From NCBI GenBank assembly GCA_023667225.1, contig JAMPAN010000001.1, positions 388,054 through 451,141 on the forward strand: a stretch of 63,088 nucleotides of DNA. The letters run 5' to 3'. A program made the translations under genes and the position numbers. Below the pieces are notes generated by a model. That model was given only the letters and a program-made list of their open reading frames with translations, had not been told where the DNA came from and did not search any database. Positions 30,688-40,005 of this stretch are shown here, piece by piece; position 1 is the stretch's first letter; every line of letters begins with the position of its first letter. Source of the DNA: Oxalobacter formigenes (GTDB lineage Bacteria > Pseudomonadota > Gammaproteobacteria > Burkholderiales > Burkholderiaceae_D).

Positions 30688-30873
30688 TTACAGGGGGGTA
30701 TGTTTGCCCGGCGGCATAGGCACTGGTTTGCCAGGCGAACACGAGCCGGATGGGTTCGGTGCAGGCGGTTTATTGGCGGTTTTCCTTTCCAGCCTGCCCC
30801 TGTCGCGGTGAGGGCAGTCTTCGAGCGAGCAGTTTTTTATTTTGCAGTAGAAGCACATATCCCAGTTGCTCAT
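30688..30873 (-). CDS. Small cysteine-rich protein of unknown function
   Basis: This is a 61-residue frame from ATG 30873 with a good ribosome site, CGGGAGA, six bases upstream. The N-terminal half carries four cysteines in CFYCKIKNCSLEDCPHRD, a spacing compatible with binding one zinc or iron. The C-terminal half is Pro/Gly-rich. The longer frame to 30927 has no ribosome site. It is transcribed in the same direction as, and downstream of, the diguanylate cyclase gene. I do not recognise the family. Confidence 0.5.
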   Translation of the reverse strand: MSNWDMCFYCKIKNCSLEDCPHRDRGRLERKTANKPPAPNPSGSCSPGKPVPMPPGKHTPL

Positions 30874-31025
30874 GGATTCTCCCGGTTTTTTGCCAGCGTG
30901 TTTTCTGGTTGTTGATTTGCAGGCCAACGCGGCAAAGGGCGGGTATCAGCCGTGCTGGCCTGGTGTATTTTTTCTGCCTGTGCCGCTATTTTTATCATGA
31001 TTGGCAGTGCCGTCTCTTTTGCGCG

Positions 31026-32021
31026 TTATCCGGCAACCTGGTCGCGGCCGTTTTCCTTGGCTTCGTACAGGGCGGCATCGACTCTTTTTCTGATGTCGTC
31101 CGGCGTGTCGCCGCGCCGGAATTCGGTGACGCCGATGCTGACTGTCAGGCTGCTTTTGTCAGGCAGGAGATATTTTTTTGTAGCTTTGCGGATACGCTCT
31201 GCCATGATACGGGCTTCGCTATGCCGGGTGAGGGGCAGCAACAGCATGAATTCCTCGCCGCCAAACCGGGCGGCCACATCTTCGTAGCGGCAGGTCCGGC
31301 GCAGGATATCTGCAAAGCTTTTTAATGTGGCGTCTCCTTCGTCATGGCCGAAGCGGTCGTTGGTGTTTTTGAAATGGTCAAGGTCGGCCATGAGCAGGCA
31401 AAACGGCTGTGCATGGCGGTTGCCGGGCGCAATGCTTTCCAGCAGACGGGTATTGAAAAAGCGCCGGTTGGGCAGCTGGGTCAATTCGTCTGTTTGGCTG
31501 ATGCGTTGCAGTTCTTTATGGGCGGATTCCAGTTTTTTGATGTTGTTGTTCAGTTCATTTTCCAGAAATTTCTGGGATGAAATATCAACGATGACTCCTA
31601 TCAGCCCTTTTTCGCCTGAATCCGGTATGGCAATGCCCTTGCTCCAGTAAAGCGCGCAGTGGTTCCCGTCTTCAGTCTGGTAGGTTGTTTCATAATGAAT
31701 TTCGCTGCCGCTCTGGATGGCTGCCATGTCTTCACGCTGGCATTTCTCCCGGACTTCCTGTTTCAGGTAATCCAGATCCAGTGCGGTCAGGTTTAGCAGG
31801 TCTTCCCGGCGGATATGGAAAAATTTTTCATAGGCTTTGTTGAGAAGACAAAAACGGGCATCTTTGTTTTTGGCAAAGATCGGGTTGGGCAGTTCATCAA
31901 TGAGAGTTTCAAAGAAACGCAGACGCCGCCGGGTTTCTTCCAGTTTGGCGGACAGGGCAGCGTAGTCCCGTGGTGTATGTTCTTCGTTGCCGGCAGTTTG
32001 CTCAGAGTTTGATGATGGCAT
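31026..32021 (-). CDS. PAS-GGDEF diguanylate cyclase
   Basis: This 331 aa soluble protein makes the second messenger c-di-GMP. A PAS domain (residues about 35-150, FFETLIDELPNPIFAKNKDARF) is followed by a short coiled linker. The GGDEF domain then carries the active-site signature FGGEEF. An RxxD inhibitory-site motif (RYED) lies five residues before it, so product inhibition is likely. No transmembrane segment is seen, so it is a cytoplasmic sensor of an unknown ligand. ATG 32021 was chosen as start; the frame is open to 32123, but that extension looks non-native. Confidence 0.88.
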   Translation of the reverse strand: MPSSNSEQTAGNEEHTPRDYAALSAKLEETRRRLRFFETLIDELPNPIFAKNKDARFCLLNKAYEKFFHIRREDLLNLTALDLDYLKQEVREKCQREDMAAIQSGSEIHYETTYQTEDGNHCALYWSKGIAIPDSGEKGLIGVIVDISSQKFLENELNNNIKKLESAHKELQRISQTDELTQLPNRRFFNTRLLESIAPGNRHAQPFCLLMADLDHFKNTNDRFGHDEGDATLKSFADILRRTCRYEDVAARFGGEEFMLLLPLTRHSEARIMAERIRKATKKYLLPDKSSLTVSIGVTEFRRGDTPDDIRKRVDAALYEAKENGRDQVAG

Positions 32022-32272
32022 TATGCTGTGTGCAAAATGGACGGAATAATAAATGAAAGAATCATTTTCTATTATCGGGGCGCTTTGGCCAATTGTCCAG
32101 CAAGGATGAGGGCGCTTTTGCAAAACGAAGGCAAGAGGCAGGAAGCGAAAGGCGCGGCAGCCGATGAGGCTGGCAGGGAATAATACGGTTGCTGCGGCAT
32201 GGGGGCATAAATGCCGGCTTCCCCTTATAATGACTTTTTATATTGTGATGTTTTTCAAGGAAAGGAATACGC

Positions 32273-32851
32273 ATGGAACACCAACTGCCTCTCCTCCCTT
32301 ATCCCCTGAACGGGCTGGAGCCGCATATTTCCCGCGAAACGCTGGAGTTTCACTATGGCAAGCATCACCAGACCTATGTGACGAATCTTAATAACCAGAT
32401 CAAAAACAGCGAATTTGCGCAGGCTTCGCTTGAGGAGATGATTAAAAAGTCATCCGGCGGCATTTTCAATAATGCCGCGCAGGTATGGAACCATACGTTT
32501 TTCTGGCAGTGCCTGAAACCTGATGGCGGCGGCGAGCCGTCTGGCAAACTGGCCGAGGATATCAAGGCAAAGTGGGGATCGTTTGAACGTTTCAAGGAAG
32601 TGTTCACGCAAAGCGCGCTTGGCAATTTTGGTTCCGGCTGGACGTGGCTGGTGAAAAAAACGGACGGGACGCTGGATATTGTGAATACTTCCAATGCCGG
32701 GACGCCGCTTGCCGGTTCCGACAAGCCTTTGCTTACCTGTGATGTGTGGGAGCATGCCTATTATATTGATTACCGCAATGCCCGCGCCAGGTTTCTGGCG
32801 GCTTTCTGGCAGCTGGTGAACTGGGATTTTGTTGCGAAAAACAATGCCTGA
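32273..32851 (+). CDS. sodB: Superoxide dismutase (Fe)
   Basis: SodB converts superoxide to oxygen and hydrogen peroxide in the cytoplasm. The 192 aa protein has the metal ligands His27 (LEFHYGKHH), a His in WNHTFFW near residue 74, and Asp and His in [21 protein letters not shown] and FGSGWTWLV are the family motifs of the iron type. An AAGGAAAGGA ribosome site precedes ATG 32273. It stands alone, next to the divergently read diguanylate cyclase. It is useful to an anaerobe exposed to oxygen. Confidence 0.95.
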   Translation: MEHQLPLLPYPLNGLEPHISRETLEFHYGKHHQTYVTNLNNQIKNSEFAQASLEEMIKKSSGGIFNNAAQVWNHTFFWQCLKPDGGGEPSGKLAEDIKAKWGSFERFKEVFTQSALGNFGSGWTWLVKKTDGTLDIVNTSNAGTPLAGSDKPLLTCDVWEHAYYIDYRNARARFLAAFWQLVNWDFVAKNNA

Positions 32852-33034
32852 TGGCGGGGTTGCCGCCAGCCGGTGAAGGAAACTGGCCGTTGTTCCCTTC
32901 GCCCGGCAGGCTTTTTCCGCAGGGCGGCACCAATAGGATAAAATCGGGCTGAAACTGCGCCAATGGCGCGGGTTTTGCCGTTTCCCCTGGCGGGGATTTC
33001 GCCTGTTTTTTTTTACCGGAAGGAGTTTACCGAT

Positions 33035-33964
33035 ATGCTCCGGATTTATACCTCGGATTATTGCCTTGAACATCATCCCGGCCCTACGCATCCGGAATGT
33101 CCTGAACGGCTGACAGCGGTTCGCCGGGCGCTGCGAGCGCCGGAATTTAAGGGGGTGGAATGGAAAGATGCCCCTTTGGGGACGCGCGAGCAGCTGCTTT
33201 TGGTGCATACCACGGAATTTGTGGACCGGATAGAGCGGATGCGCCCAAAGACCGGGTATGTGCCGCTGGATGGCGGAGATACAGTGATGTCGCCCGGCAC
33301 ATGGAATGCCATACTGGCCTGTGTGGGGGCGGCCTGCGCCGGGGTGGAGGATGTGCTTAAAGGAGAGGTGAAGCGGGTGTTTTGCGCAACGCGGCCCTGC
33401 GGGCACCATGCCGAGCCGGACAGGGCGATGGGGTTCAGTATTTTCAACCAGGCTGCCATTGCTGCGGCTTATGCTGCCGAAACGCTCAAGGTGCCGAAGG
33501 TGGCGATTGTGGATATTGATGTGCACCACGGCAACGGGACGCAGGATGCTTTTTATTACAAGCCGAATGTTTTTTACGGTTCCTGCCATCAGTCGCCTTT
33601 TTATCCGGGGACCGGGGCGCGTTATGAGACGGGCATTGATAATAATGTGGTGAATGTGCTGTTGTCGCGCGGGTGCAATTCGGCGGTTTTCCGCTCAAGG
33701 ATGGAGGCGGAAATGCTGCCTGCCGTGCGCCGGTTCCGGCCTGCTTTGCTGATGATGTCAACCGGTTTTGACGCGCACCAGAAAGATCCGCTGGGCGGAC
33801 TGAATTTTACGGATGATGATTATTACTGGATTACCCGGGAGCTGGCAAAGATTGCCAATGATTGCTGCGAGGGCAAAATAGTATCGGTTCTTGAGGGCGG
33901 CTACAGTCTTGACGGTTTGGCTACCGGCTCGGCTGCGCATGTGCGTGCCCTGATGGAGGATTGA
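33035..33964 (+). CDS. Histone deacetylase family (AcuC/amidohydrolase-like) protein
   Basis: This 309 aa protein belongs to the class II histone deacetylase/acetylpolyamine amidohydrolase superfamily, zinc enzymes that hydrolyse acetyl-amide bonds. The tandem histidines lie in RPCGHHAEPDRAMGFS. The zinc ligands are in DIDVHHGNGTQ and in STGFDAHQKDPLGG. The start is ATG 33035 behind GGAAGGAG at 33019-33026; upstream in-frame ATGs are not needed. The true substrate in bacteria of this group is not known. Confidence 0.88.
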   Translation: MLRIYTSDYCLEHHPGPTHPECPERLTAVRRALRAPEFKGVEWKDAPLGTREQLLLVHTTEFVDRIERMRPKTGYVPLDGGDTVMSPGTWNAILACVGAACAGVEDVLKGEVKRVFCATRPCGHHAEPDRAMGFSIFNQAAIAAAYAAETLKVPKVAIVDIDVHHGNGTQDAFYYKPNVFYGSCHQSPFYPGTGARYETGIDNNVVNVLLSRGCNSAVFRSRMEAEMLPAVRRFRPALLMMSTGFDAHQKDPLGGLNFTDDDYYWITRELAKIANDCCEGKIVSVLEGGYSLDGLATGSAAHVRALMED

Positions 33965-34087
33965 AGGGGCAAGGCCAGGGAGGCATGTTTTCAGCTGGTC
34001 AGGAACCTGGAAAAGAGGCTTCCAATCGGCAGAATTATTTGTTAGGATAGCAACCTTTCCGGTAATTTAAACGAATCTGATTATTTC

Positions 34088-34300
34088 ATGACAACTATTC
34101 GCATTAAAGAAAATGAACCGTTTGAAGTTGCTATGCGCCGCTTCAAACGTACAATTGAAAAAACCGGCCTTCTGACAGAGCTGCGTGCCCGTGAATTTTA
34201 CGAGAAGCCGACCGCAGAGCGCAAAAGGAAACTTGCTGCGGCAATCAAGCGGCATTACAAGCGGATCCGCAGCCAGCAATTGCCCAAGAAGATGTATTGA
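34088..34300 (+). CDS. rpsU: 30S ribosomal protein S21
   Basis: S21 binds the 3' end region of 16S rRNA in the small ribosomal subunit. The 70 aa basic protein has the family form [20 protein letters not shown] with an Arg/Lys-rich C-terminus ([16 protein letters not shown]). It begins the conserved macromolecular synthesis group rpsU-yqeY-dnaG-rpoD. A hairpin terminator follows at 34335, so downstream genes may depend on read-through or their own promoters. Confidence 0.96.
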   Translation: MTTIRIKENEPFEVAMRRFKRTIEKTGLLTELRAREFYEKPTAERKRKLAAAIKRHYKRIRSQQLPKKMY

Positions 34301-34334
34301 TTCTGCTTGTACGGCAGATCAGGCAGTCTGATTT

Positions 34335-34364
34335 AACCCGCACCGGATTCCGAGGCGGGTTTTT
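34335..34364 (+). terminator. Rho-independent terminator after rpsU
   Basis: AACCCGC (34335-34341) pairs with GCGGGTT (34355-34361), followed by a T run. It lies between rpsU and the YqeY gene and probably attenuates transcription into dnaG and rpoD. Confidence 0.65.
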
Positions 34365-34394
34365 GTGTTTGAAATATGTCTGGAGAAAATGGCC

Positions 34395-34838
34395 ATGACT
34401 CTGAAAGAGCAGATTGTTGAGGATATGAAGAATGCCATGCGTGCCAAAGACAGCGCCAGGCTGGGCACGATTCGCCTGTTGACTGCCGCCATGAAGCAGA
34501 AGGAAGTGGACGAACGCAAGGATTTGTCTGATACGGATGTGCTTGGCATTATTGAAAAGATGATCAAGCAGCGCCGGGATTCTATTTCCCAGTTTGAGGC
34601 AGGCGGCCGCCAGGATCTGGCAGACAAGGAAAAGGCCGAGCTGGAGGTGCTTTCGGCTTATATGCCGGCGGCGTTGAGTGAGGAAGAGATTGCGCAAGCT
34701 GTGAAAGAAGCTGTAGCCAATGCCGCCGGGCCGCAGGATATGGGCAAGGTGATGGCGGCGTTGAAAACGCGGCTGGCGGGCCGGGCTGATATGTCGGTTG
34801 TTTCCGGTATGGTCAAAAGTGCGCTGGCAAAAGCTTAA
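34395..34838 (+). CDS. yqeY: GatB/YqeY domain protein
   Basis: This 147 aa protein is of the YqeY family, which shares a helical domain with the tail of GatB and may bind tRNA; its exact role is not established. Motifs are MTLKEQIVEDMKNAMRAKD, a central QFEAGGRQDLADKEKAELEVL and GPQDMGKVMAAL. ATG 34395 has GGAG nine bases upstream. An earlier in-frame ATG at 34389 is too close to that site. It lies between rpsU and dnaG, as usual in this order. Confidence 0.9.
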   Translation: MTLKEQIVEDMKNAMRAKDSARLGTIRLLTAAMKQKEVDERKDLSDTDVLGIIEKMIKQRRDSISQFEAGGRQDLADKEKAELEVLSAYMPAALSEEEIAQAVKEAVANAAGPQDMGKVMAALKTRLAGRADMSVVSGMVKSALAKA

Positions 34839-34890
34839 GGCGCGCATGATGTGCTGACGTCCGGTTTTGCCCGGAAGGCCTGTCTGGCTC

Positions 34891-36690
34891 GTGATTCCGC
34901 AATCATTTATCCAGGATCTTTTGAATCGCACTGATATTGTCAGTGTGATTGAAAAGTATGTGCAGTTGAAAAAGGCCGGCGCCAACCTGCTTGGCCTTTG
35001 CCCTTTCCATACTGAAAAAACGCCCAGTTTTACGGTGAGTCCTGTCAAGCAGTTTTATCACTGTTTTGGCTGCGGGAAAAACGGTACGGCTATTAGTTTT
35101 CTCATGGATTATACCGGGCTGGGTTTTGTTGAGGCTGTGCATGAGCTGGCCGGCGATGCCGGTATGACGGTGCCGGATGAGGGCTGGCGCGCCAATTCGG
35201 AGCAGCGCGCCGAAAAACAGGCGGTGAGCCTTGCGCAGACGGAAGTGATGACGCAGGCCAGCCACTTTTACCGGCGGCAGTTAAAGGATGCTTCTCATGC
35301 TATTGCCTATCTGAAAGGCCGCGGTGTTTCCGGCGAAGTGGCTGCACACTTTGGTTTGGGGTATGCGCCGGACGGGCGGGACGGTTTGCGGGCGTTGTTT
35401 CCTGATTATGCGGCGCAAGTGCTGCAGGATGTTGGCCTGGTTATCCGGCGCGAGGCGGAAAATGGGCAAAGCCCGGCTCATTCGCATTATGACCGTTTCC
35501 GCAACAGGATTATGTTCCCGATCAGGAATGTACGGGGACAGATTGTCGCTTTTGGCGCACGGGTGATTGGCCAGGGGGAACCCAAGTACTTGAATTCTCC
35601 TGAAACAGCCTTATTTCAGAAGGGCAATGAGCTGTATGGTCTTTTTGAGGCACGGCAGGCTATCCGGGAGGCCGGTTATGTCCTGGTTGTGGAAGGGTAT
35701 ATGGATGTGGTAGCGCTGGCGCAGCTAGGTTTCCCGCAGGCGGTGGCAACGCTGGGGACAGCATGTACGCCTGTACAGGTGCAGAAGCTCATGCGCCAAA
35801 CGGATATGGTTGTGTTTGCTTTTGACGGGGACAAGGCTGGACAGGGGGCAGCGCGGCGTGCGCTGGAAGCCAGTTTGCCTTATGTGACAGAAAGTAAAAG
35901 TGTTCGTTTTCTGTTTTTGCCGCCGGATCATGACCCGGACAGTTTTGTGCGCGAGTACGGGGCGGAAGCGTTTGACAGGGAAATAAGGCAGGCTGTGCCT
36001 TTTTCCGGTTTTTTGTTTCAGACCATTATAAAGGGAAATGATTTGCATATGCCGGAAGGCCGTGCCAGGGCGCAATATGTGGCAAAACCGCTGTTGCAGG
36101 CTATTCAGCCTTCAGCTTTGCGCAGGCAGCTTGTACACAAGCTGGGGGAGTTGACGCAGACGGCAGATGATGAACTGGAGCAGTTTCTGGGGTTGGCAAA
36201 GCCTGCGGTTCGCCGTCCGGCTGCTCTCCGGCGGCAGGGGCGTCCGCAAGTGATAGGGCTGGGCAGGCAGGTGCTTCGTATTCTGTTTATGTATCCGGAA
36301 TTGGCGCCGGAGCTGGAAGAGGCGGAACGGAATGCGGTTGAGGCCTTTTCTCCGGATGATGCGGCGGTTTTGGCCGATATTATCAATGCGGTTCATGCCA
36401 TTGGCGAAGAGGTGAGTTTTGCTGCCCTGGCCGAGTATTTCAGGCTTTCCGGAAAAGATTATGGGCATTGGGTTGCCGACATGATGGAAGGGCTGGATTT
36501 TGATGTGGTTTCGGCAAGAAAGCAGTTGAAAGGGGCGTTGCTGCAAATACAGATACGCCTGGCGGCGGCGGAACTGGACGATATGATGAAAACCGGACGC
36601 GCGCTGGAAAACCGGCAGCATGTACTGGATTTGCAGGATGAATTGCAGCGTTTGAAGCAGTTGCTGGTTCAGGCAAATGAGCTTTCCTAA
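34891..36690 (+). CDS. dnaG: DNA primase
   Basis: DnaG makes RNA primers at the replication fork together with the DnaB helicase. The product of about 599 aa has the CHC2 zinc domain (CPFHTEKTPSF...HCFGCG). The TOPRIM domain contains VVEGYMDVVAL and FDGDKAGQ, and a C-terminal DnaB-interaction domain follows. GTG 34891 (then IPQSFIQDLLNRTDIV) matches the usual N-terminus; TTG 34867 is a longer alternative. GGAAGG lies about 13 bases upstream. Confidence 0.94.
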   Translation: MIPQSFIQDLLNRTDIVSVIEKYVQLKKAGANLLGLCPFHTEKTPSFTVSPVKQFYHCFGCGKNGTAISFLMDYTGLGFVEAVHELAGDAGMTVPDEGWRANSEQRAEKQAVSLAQTEVMTQASHFYRRQLKDASHAIAYLKGRGVSGEVAAHFGLGYAPDGRDGLRALFPDYAAQVLQDVGLVIRREAENGQSPAHSHYDRFRNRIMFPIRNVRGQIVAFGARVIGQGEPKYLNSPETALFQKGNELYGLFEARQAIREAGYVLVVEGYMDVVALAQLGFPQAVATLGTACTPVQVQKLMRQTDMVVFAFDGDKAGQGAARRALEASLPYVTESKSVRFLFLPPDHDPDSFVREYGAEAFDREIRQAVPFSGFLFQTIIKGNDLHMPEGRARAQYVAKPLLQAIQPSALRRQLVHKLGELTQTADDELEQFLGLAKPAVRRPAALRRQGRPQVIGLGRQVLRILFMYPELAPELEEAERNAVEAFSPDDAAVLADIINAVHAIGEEVSFAALAEYFRLSGKDYGHWVADMMEGLDFDVVSARKQLKGALLQIQIRLAAAELDDMMKTGRALENRQHVLDLQDELQRLKQLLVQANELS

Positions 36691-36733
36691 TGGCATGATT
36701 TTTAACAGGAATGGATGGGGAAAGCTTAATTTG

Positions 36734-36742
36734 TGTTATAAT
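36734..36742 (+). promoter_or_regulatory. Extended -10 promoter of rpoD
   Basis: TG at 36734-36735, one base, then a perfect TATAAT at 36737-36742 makes an extended -10 element. No good -35 box is seen at the usual distance. Transcription would begin near 36749, inside the dnaG-rpoD gap. Confidence 0.5.
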
Positions 36743-36804
36743 TTAAAGCTTTACATGTGAGCTTTGGGGCTTTATGCCCATCAGTTGGTTTTGGGGCGGA
36801 CACA

Positions 36805-39438
36805 GTGGACGACAAGAAAAAATCAAAGCAATCGGTATCGGCAAAAAGCAAAACGACAGCAGCCGCTTCTTCTAAAGGAAGCCGTGCCAGGGTAAAAGCT
36901 GAAGCAGCTGTTCCCGGTGTGGAGAAAAAAACGAAAAACAGGGGTGAAGGAGCAAGCGGGATACCGGCGCAGGAAAAAGAAAAAGCGGTCTCCAAAACGG
37001 CGGCCAAAAGAAAAGCAGGGCCGGTAAAAGCAGCTGCGGAGGAAAAGCAGGCAGCGCATGGCGCAAAGGAAGATCAGGCTGCAACAGCTGCCATTGTTCC
37101 CAAACGGGGTTCCGGCCGGAAAACGGCGGAGAAGAAGGCAGCAGTTTCTGATAAAACGGCTGCCATGATGAATGATGCGCCGCAGGCCGGTTCGGCTGAC
37201 GCGGCCGATGCTGCGCCGAAGAAGCGGGGCCGTAAGCCCAAGGCGTTGTTATCAACGCCGCCAAAGGCCGAGGCGGCGGTTGCCGTTTCAGAAAAAGGCA
37301 CGGTAGTGACAACGGATGCCGAGACCCTCTCGCAGATTGATACTTCCGGTTATGTGCTGCCAAAGGTGAAGGTGCCGGGACGGCGTGGCAGGAAGCCAAA
37401 GGATTACCAGCCTGAAAGTGATGAGGTGGTTGCGTTAAACGCAGTAGAGCGGGCTGAAATGAAGGCTGCGGAGAAGAACCGCGCCAAGGACAGGCGGGCC
37501 AAGGAAAAGGCGCTGTTGAAGGATGCGTTATCCAGTGATTCCGAGGCAACGGCAGAAGAAATTGAACGCCGCCGCGAGCGGCTGGTTGCGCTGATCAAGC
37601 TGGGCAAGGAGCGCAATTTCCTGACGTTTGCGGAGATTAATGACCATCTTCCTGAGCATATTGTTGATCCGGATGCAATTGAAGGCATTATCAATACGTT
37701 CAATGACATGGGTATTTCTGTCTATGAACATGCGCCGGATGCGGAAGATTTGCTGTTGACGGATAACGTTATCAATGTGACCAGCGACGATGAGGCGGAG
37801 GCTGTGGCGGAGGCGGCGCTCTCTACCGTAGATTCGGATTTTGGCCGGACGACTGACCCTGTGCGCATGTATATGCGGGAAATGGGGTCGGTTGAGCTGC
37901 TGACGCGGGAAGGCGAGATTGAGATTGCCAAGCGGATTGAGGATGGCCTAAAGGACATGATCCAGGCGATTTCTTCCAGTCCGACCACGATTCTGGAGAT
38001 TCTGGAGCAGGCAGAGAAGATTCGGCAGGGCGAGATCAAGATTGACGATATTGTTGACGGTTTGGCTGAAGATGAGGAGGAAGCGCTGCCGGTTGCCATG
38101 AGCGCGGCAGAGGACGATGCGGAAGAAGACCAGGAAGAGGAAGACGGCGCTGACGAAGAAGGCGATGATGAGGAAAAAACGGCCTCAGGCGGGGGCGACA
38201 GCGGTTTTTCGGCCGAGCAGCTTGAAAAGCTGAAAATGCAGGCGCTGGAACGGTTTGATGTGATTGCCGCATGTTTCAGGCAAATGCAGGAGGCCACGGA
38301 AGCCGGCCACTATAATTCTCCGGCCTATGTTGCCGCGCATGAAAAGATTTCCGAAACGCTTTTGGGGATGCGTTTTACGGCCAAGTTTATTGAAAAGCTG
38401 GCAGATACGCTCCGTGCCCAGATGGATGGCATCCGCCAGGTTGAGCGGCAGATTCTGGATGTGGTGGTGAACCGCTGCGGGGTGCCGCGGGCGCACTTTA
38501 TCAAGACTTTCCCGGGCAATGAGACCAATCTGGACTGGGTGGATGAGGAGGTTGGCGCCGGTTATCCGTACAGCGCCATTTTGGGCCGCAATGTGCCGAT
38601 GGTGAAGGAGTTGCAGCGCAAGCTCATTGAGATTGAGGAAAAGAGCGGTATGCCGCTGGCTGATATGCGCGATATCAACCGGAAGATGACGGCAGGGGAG
38701 ATGCGTGCGCGCAATGCCAAGCGGGAAATGACGGAGGCCAACCTGCGTCTGGTGATTTCGATTGCAAAAAAATATACGAACCGCGGCTTGCAGTTTCTTG
38801 ACCTGATTCAGGAAGGGAATATCGGCCTGATGAAGGCGGTGGACAAGTTTGAATACCGCCGCGGTTACAAGTTTTCGACTTATGCCACCTGGTGGATCCG
38901 CCAGGCGATTACGCGTTCGATTGCCGACCAGGCGCGCACTATCCGGATTCCGGTTCACATGATTGAGACGATCAACAAGATGAACCGCATTTCCCGCCAG
39001 ATTTTGCAGGAAACGGGTTCGGAGCCTGATCCCGCAACCCTGGCGCTGAAGATGGAGATGCCGGAGGACAAGATCCGCAAGATCATGAAGATTGCCAAGG
39101 AGCCGATTTCGATGGAGACGCCGATTGGCGATGATGACGATTCCCATCTTGGCGATTTTATCGAGGACAATAATACGCTGGCGCCGGCGGACGCCGCCTT
39201 GCATGTTTCGATGCGCAATGTGGTAAAGGATGTGCTGGATTCGCTGACGCCGCGGGAGGCGAAGGTGCTGCGGATGCGTTTCGGGGTGGAGATGTCCACT
39301 GACCATACGCTGGAGGAAGTGGGCAAGCAATTTGATGTGACCCGCGAGCGGATTCGCCAGATTGAGGCAAAGGCGCTCAGAAAATTGCGCCATCCTTCGC
39401 GTTCGGATAAACTTAAAAGCTTCCTGGAAAATAATTGA
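36805..39438 (+). CDS. rpoD: RNA polymerase primary sigma factor (sigma-70)
   Basis: RpoD directs RNA polymerase to housekeeping promoters. The product of about 877 aa is much longer than the 613 aa E. coli protein because of a Lys/Ala-rich N-terminal extension of about 250 residues. Region 1.1 ([22 protein letters not shown]) and region 1.2 ([21 protein letters not shown]) follow. A very acidic non-conserved insert ([22 protein letters not shown]) comes next. Regions 2-4 include [27 protein letters not shown] and the -35-binding helix [20 protein letters not shown] 36805 was chosen; GTG 36757 is an alternative start 16 codons longer. Confidence 0.94.
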   Translation: MDDKKKSKQSVSAKSKTTAAASSKGSRARVKAEAAVPGVEKKTKNRGEGASGIPAQEKEKAVSKTAAKRKAGPVKAAAEEKQAAHGAKEDQAATAAIVPKRGSGRKTAEKKAAVSDKTAAMMNDAPQAGSADAADAAPKKRGRKPKALLSTPPKAEAAVAVSEKGTVVTTDAETLSQIDTSGYVLPKVKVPGRRGRKPKDYQPESDEVVALNAVERAEMKAAEKNRAKDRRAKEKALLKDALSSDSEATAEEIERRRERLVALIKLGKERNFLTFAEINDHLPEHIVDPDAIEGIINTFNDMGISVYEHAPDAEDLLLTDNVINVTSDDEAEAVAEAALSTVDSDFGRTTDPVRMYMREMGSVELLTREGEIEIAKRIEDGLKDMIQAISSSPTTILEILEQAEKIRQGEIKIDDIVDGLAEDEEEALPVAMSAAEDDAEEDQEEEDGADEEGDDEEKTASGGGDSGFSAEQLEKLKMQALERFDVIAACFRQMQEATEAGHYNSPAYVAAHEKISETLLGMRFTAKFIEKLADTLRAQMDGIRQVERQILDVVVNRCGVPRAHFIKTFPGNETNLDWVDEEVGAGYPYSAILGRNVPMVKELQRKLIEIEEKSGMPLADMRDINRKMTAGEMRARNAKREMTEANLRLVISIAKKYTNRGLQFLDLIQEGNIGLMKAVDKFEYRRGYKFSTYATWWIRQAITRSIADQARTIRIPVHMIETINKMNRISRQILQETGSEPDPATLALKMEMPEDKIRKIMKIAKEPISMETPIGDDDDSHLGDFIEDNNTLAPADAALHVSMRNVVKDVLDSLTPREAKVLRMRFGVEMSTDHTLEEVGKQFDVTRERIRQIEAKALRKLRHPSRSDKLKSFLENN

Positions 39439-39448
39439 CCGGGTTTCA

Positions 39449-39525
<77 letters not shown>

Positions 39526-39536
39526 TAAGTGAAGGA

Positions 39537-39571
39537 GTTGGCAGAGTAATGTGGCTGCCAACCTTTTTTTT
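39537..39571 (+). terminator. Rho-independent terminator after tRNA-Ile2
   Basis: GTTGGCAG (39537-39544) and CTGCCAAC (39555-39562) form a perfect eight-base stem, followed by a long T run. It ends the rpoD/tRNA transcript. Confidence 0.85.
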
Positions 39572-39650
39572 GCGTATCTGATGCCTGCTTATTGCCTGCA
39601 AGTACACTGCACCCTACCTTTCAGTAATGAACAAAACGATTATGTTTGTT

Positions 39651-39875
39651 TCATTTTTTTGCATCGTATTTAAAAAGTTCAGCGGGTGAAATCCCCAGTG
39701 TTTCTGCCAGCTTGTAAATATTCAACAACGCAATATTACGCTGACCTCGTTCTACACCACCCAAGTAGCTTCTTGCTAACCCGCTTTCCAAAGACAATTT
39801 TTCTTGTGACCATCCTCTTTCCTTGCGCAGCTGAACTAGTCTTGCTCCAAACATAAGTAACGGATTCTCCGGCAT
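39651..39875 (-). CDS. XRE-family regulator resembling restriction-modification controller proteins
   Basis: This 74 aa single-domain helix-turn-helix protein (FGARLVQLRKERGWSQEKLSLESGLARSYLGGVERGQRNIALLNIYKLAETLGISPAELF) has the length and the SYLGGVERGxRN recognition segment of C proteins. C proteins time restriction-modification gene expression. ATG 39875 has GAGG six bases upstream; a TTG at 39890 is less likely. It faces a secreted-protein gene across a symmetrical promoter with ACTTATAG-type boxes. No restriction or methylase gene is nearby, so it may be an orphan or may regulate only its neighbour. Confidence 0.8.
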   Translation of the reverse strand: MPENPLLMFGARLVQLRKERGWSQEKLSLESGLARSYLGGVERGQRNIALLNIYKLAETLGISPAELFKYDAKK

Positions 39876-39915
39876 TTTTTCCTCGCTCAAAGGAAAAAAT
39901 ACTATGGTTCAGGCC

Positions 39916-39944
39916 ACTATAAGACTACGTCCTATAAGTGACAA
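39916..39944 (-). promoter_or_regulatory. Promoter of the XRE regulator gene
   Basis: On the minus strand TTGTCA (39944-39939) is followed after 17 bases by TATAGT (39921-39916). The -35 lies inside the 13-base inverted repeat, and ACTTATAG boxes fill the spacer. This suggests autoregulation. Confidence 0.55.
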
Positions 39945-39978
39945 ACCGGAGGTAATTTGTTACTATTGTCACTTATAG
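39932..39978. repeat. Inverted-repeat operator between divergent genes
   Basis: CTATAAGTGACAA (39932-39944) and TTGTCACTTATAG (39966-39978) are exact inverted copies separated by 21 bases. Each arm contains one divergent -35 box plus an ACTTATAG motif; a third related motif, CACTATAAGACT, lies at 39915-39926. This is the likely binding site of the XRE protein. Confidence 0.7.
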
Positions 39979-39994
39979 TAGTCAATTTTATAAG
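39966..39994 (+). promoter_or_regulatory. Promoter of the secreted repeat protein gene
   Basis: TTGTCA (39966-39971) is followed after 17 bases by TATAAG (39989-39994). The operator arm overlaps the -35 and the spacer. The ribosome site GAGGA follows directly, before ATG 40006. Confidence 0.6.
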
Positions 39995-40005
39995 AGGAAA
40001 TCATC

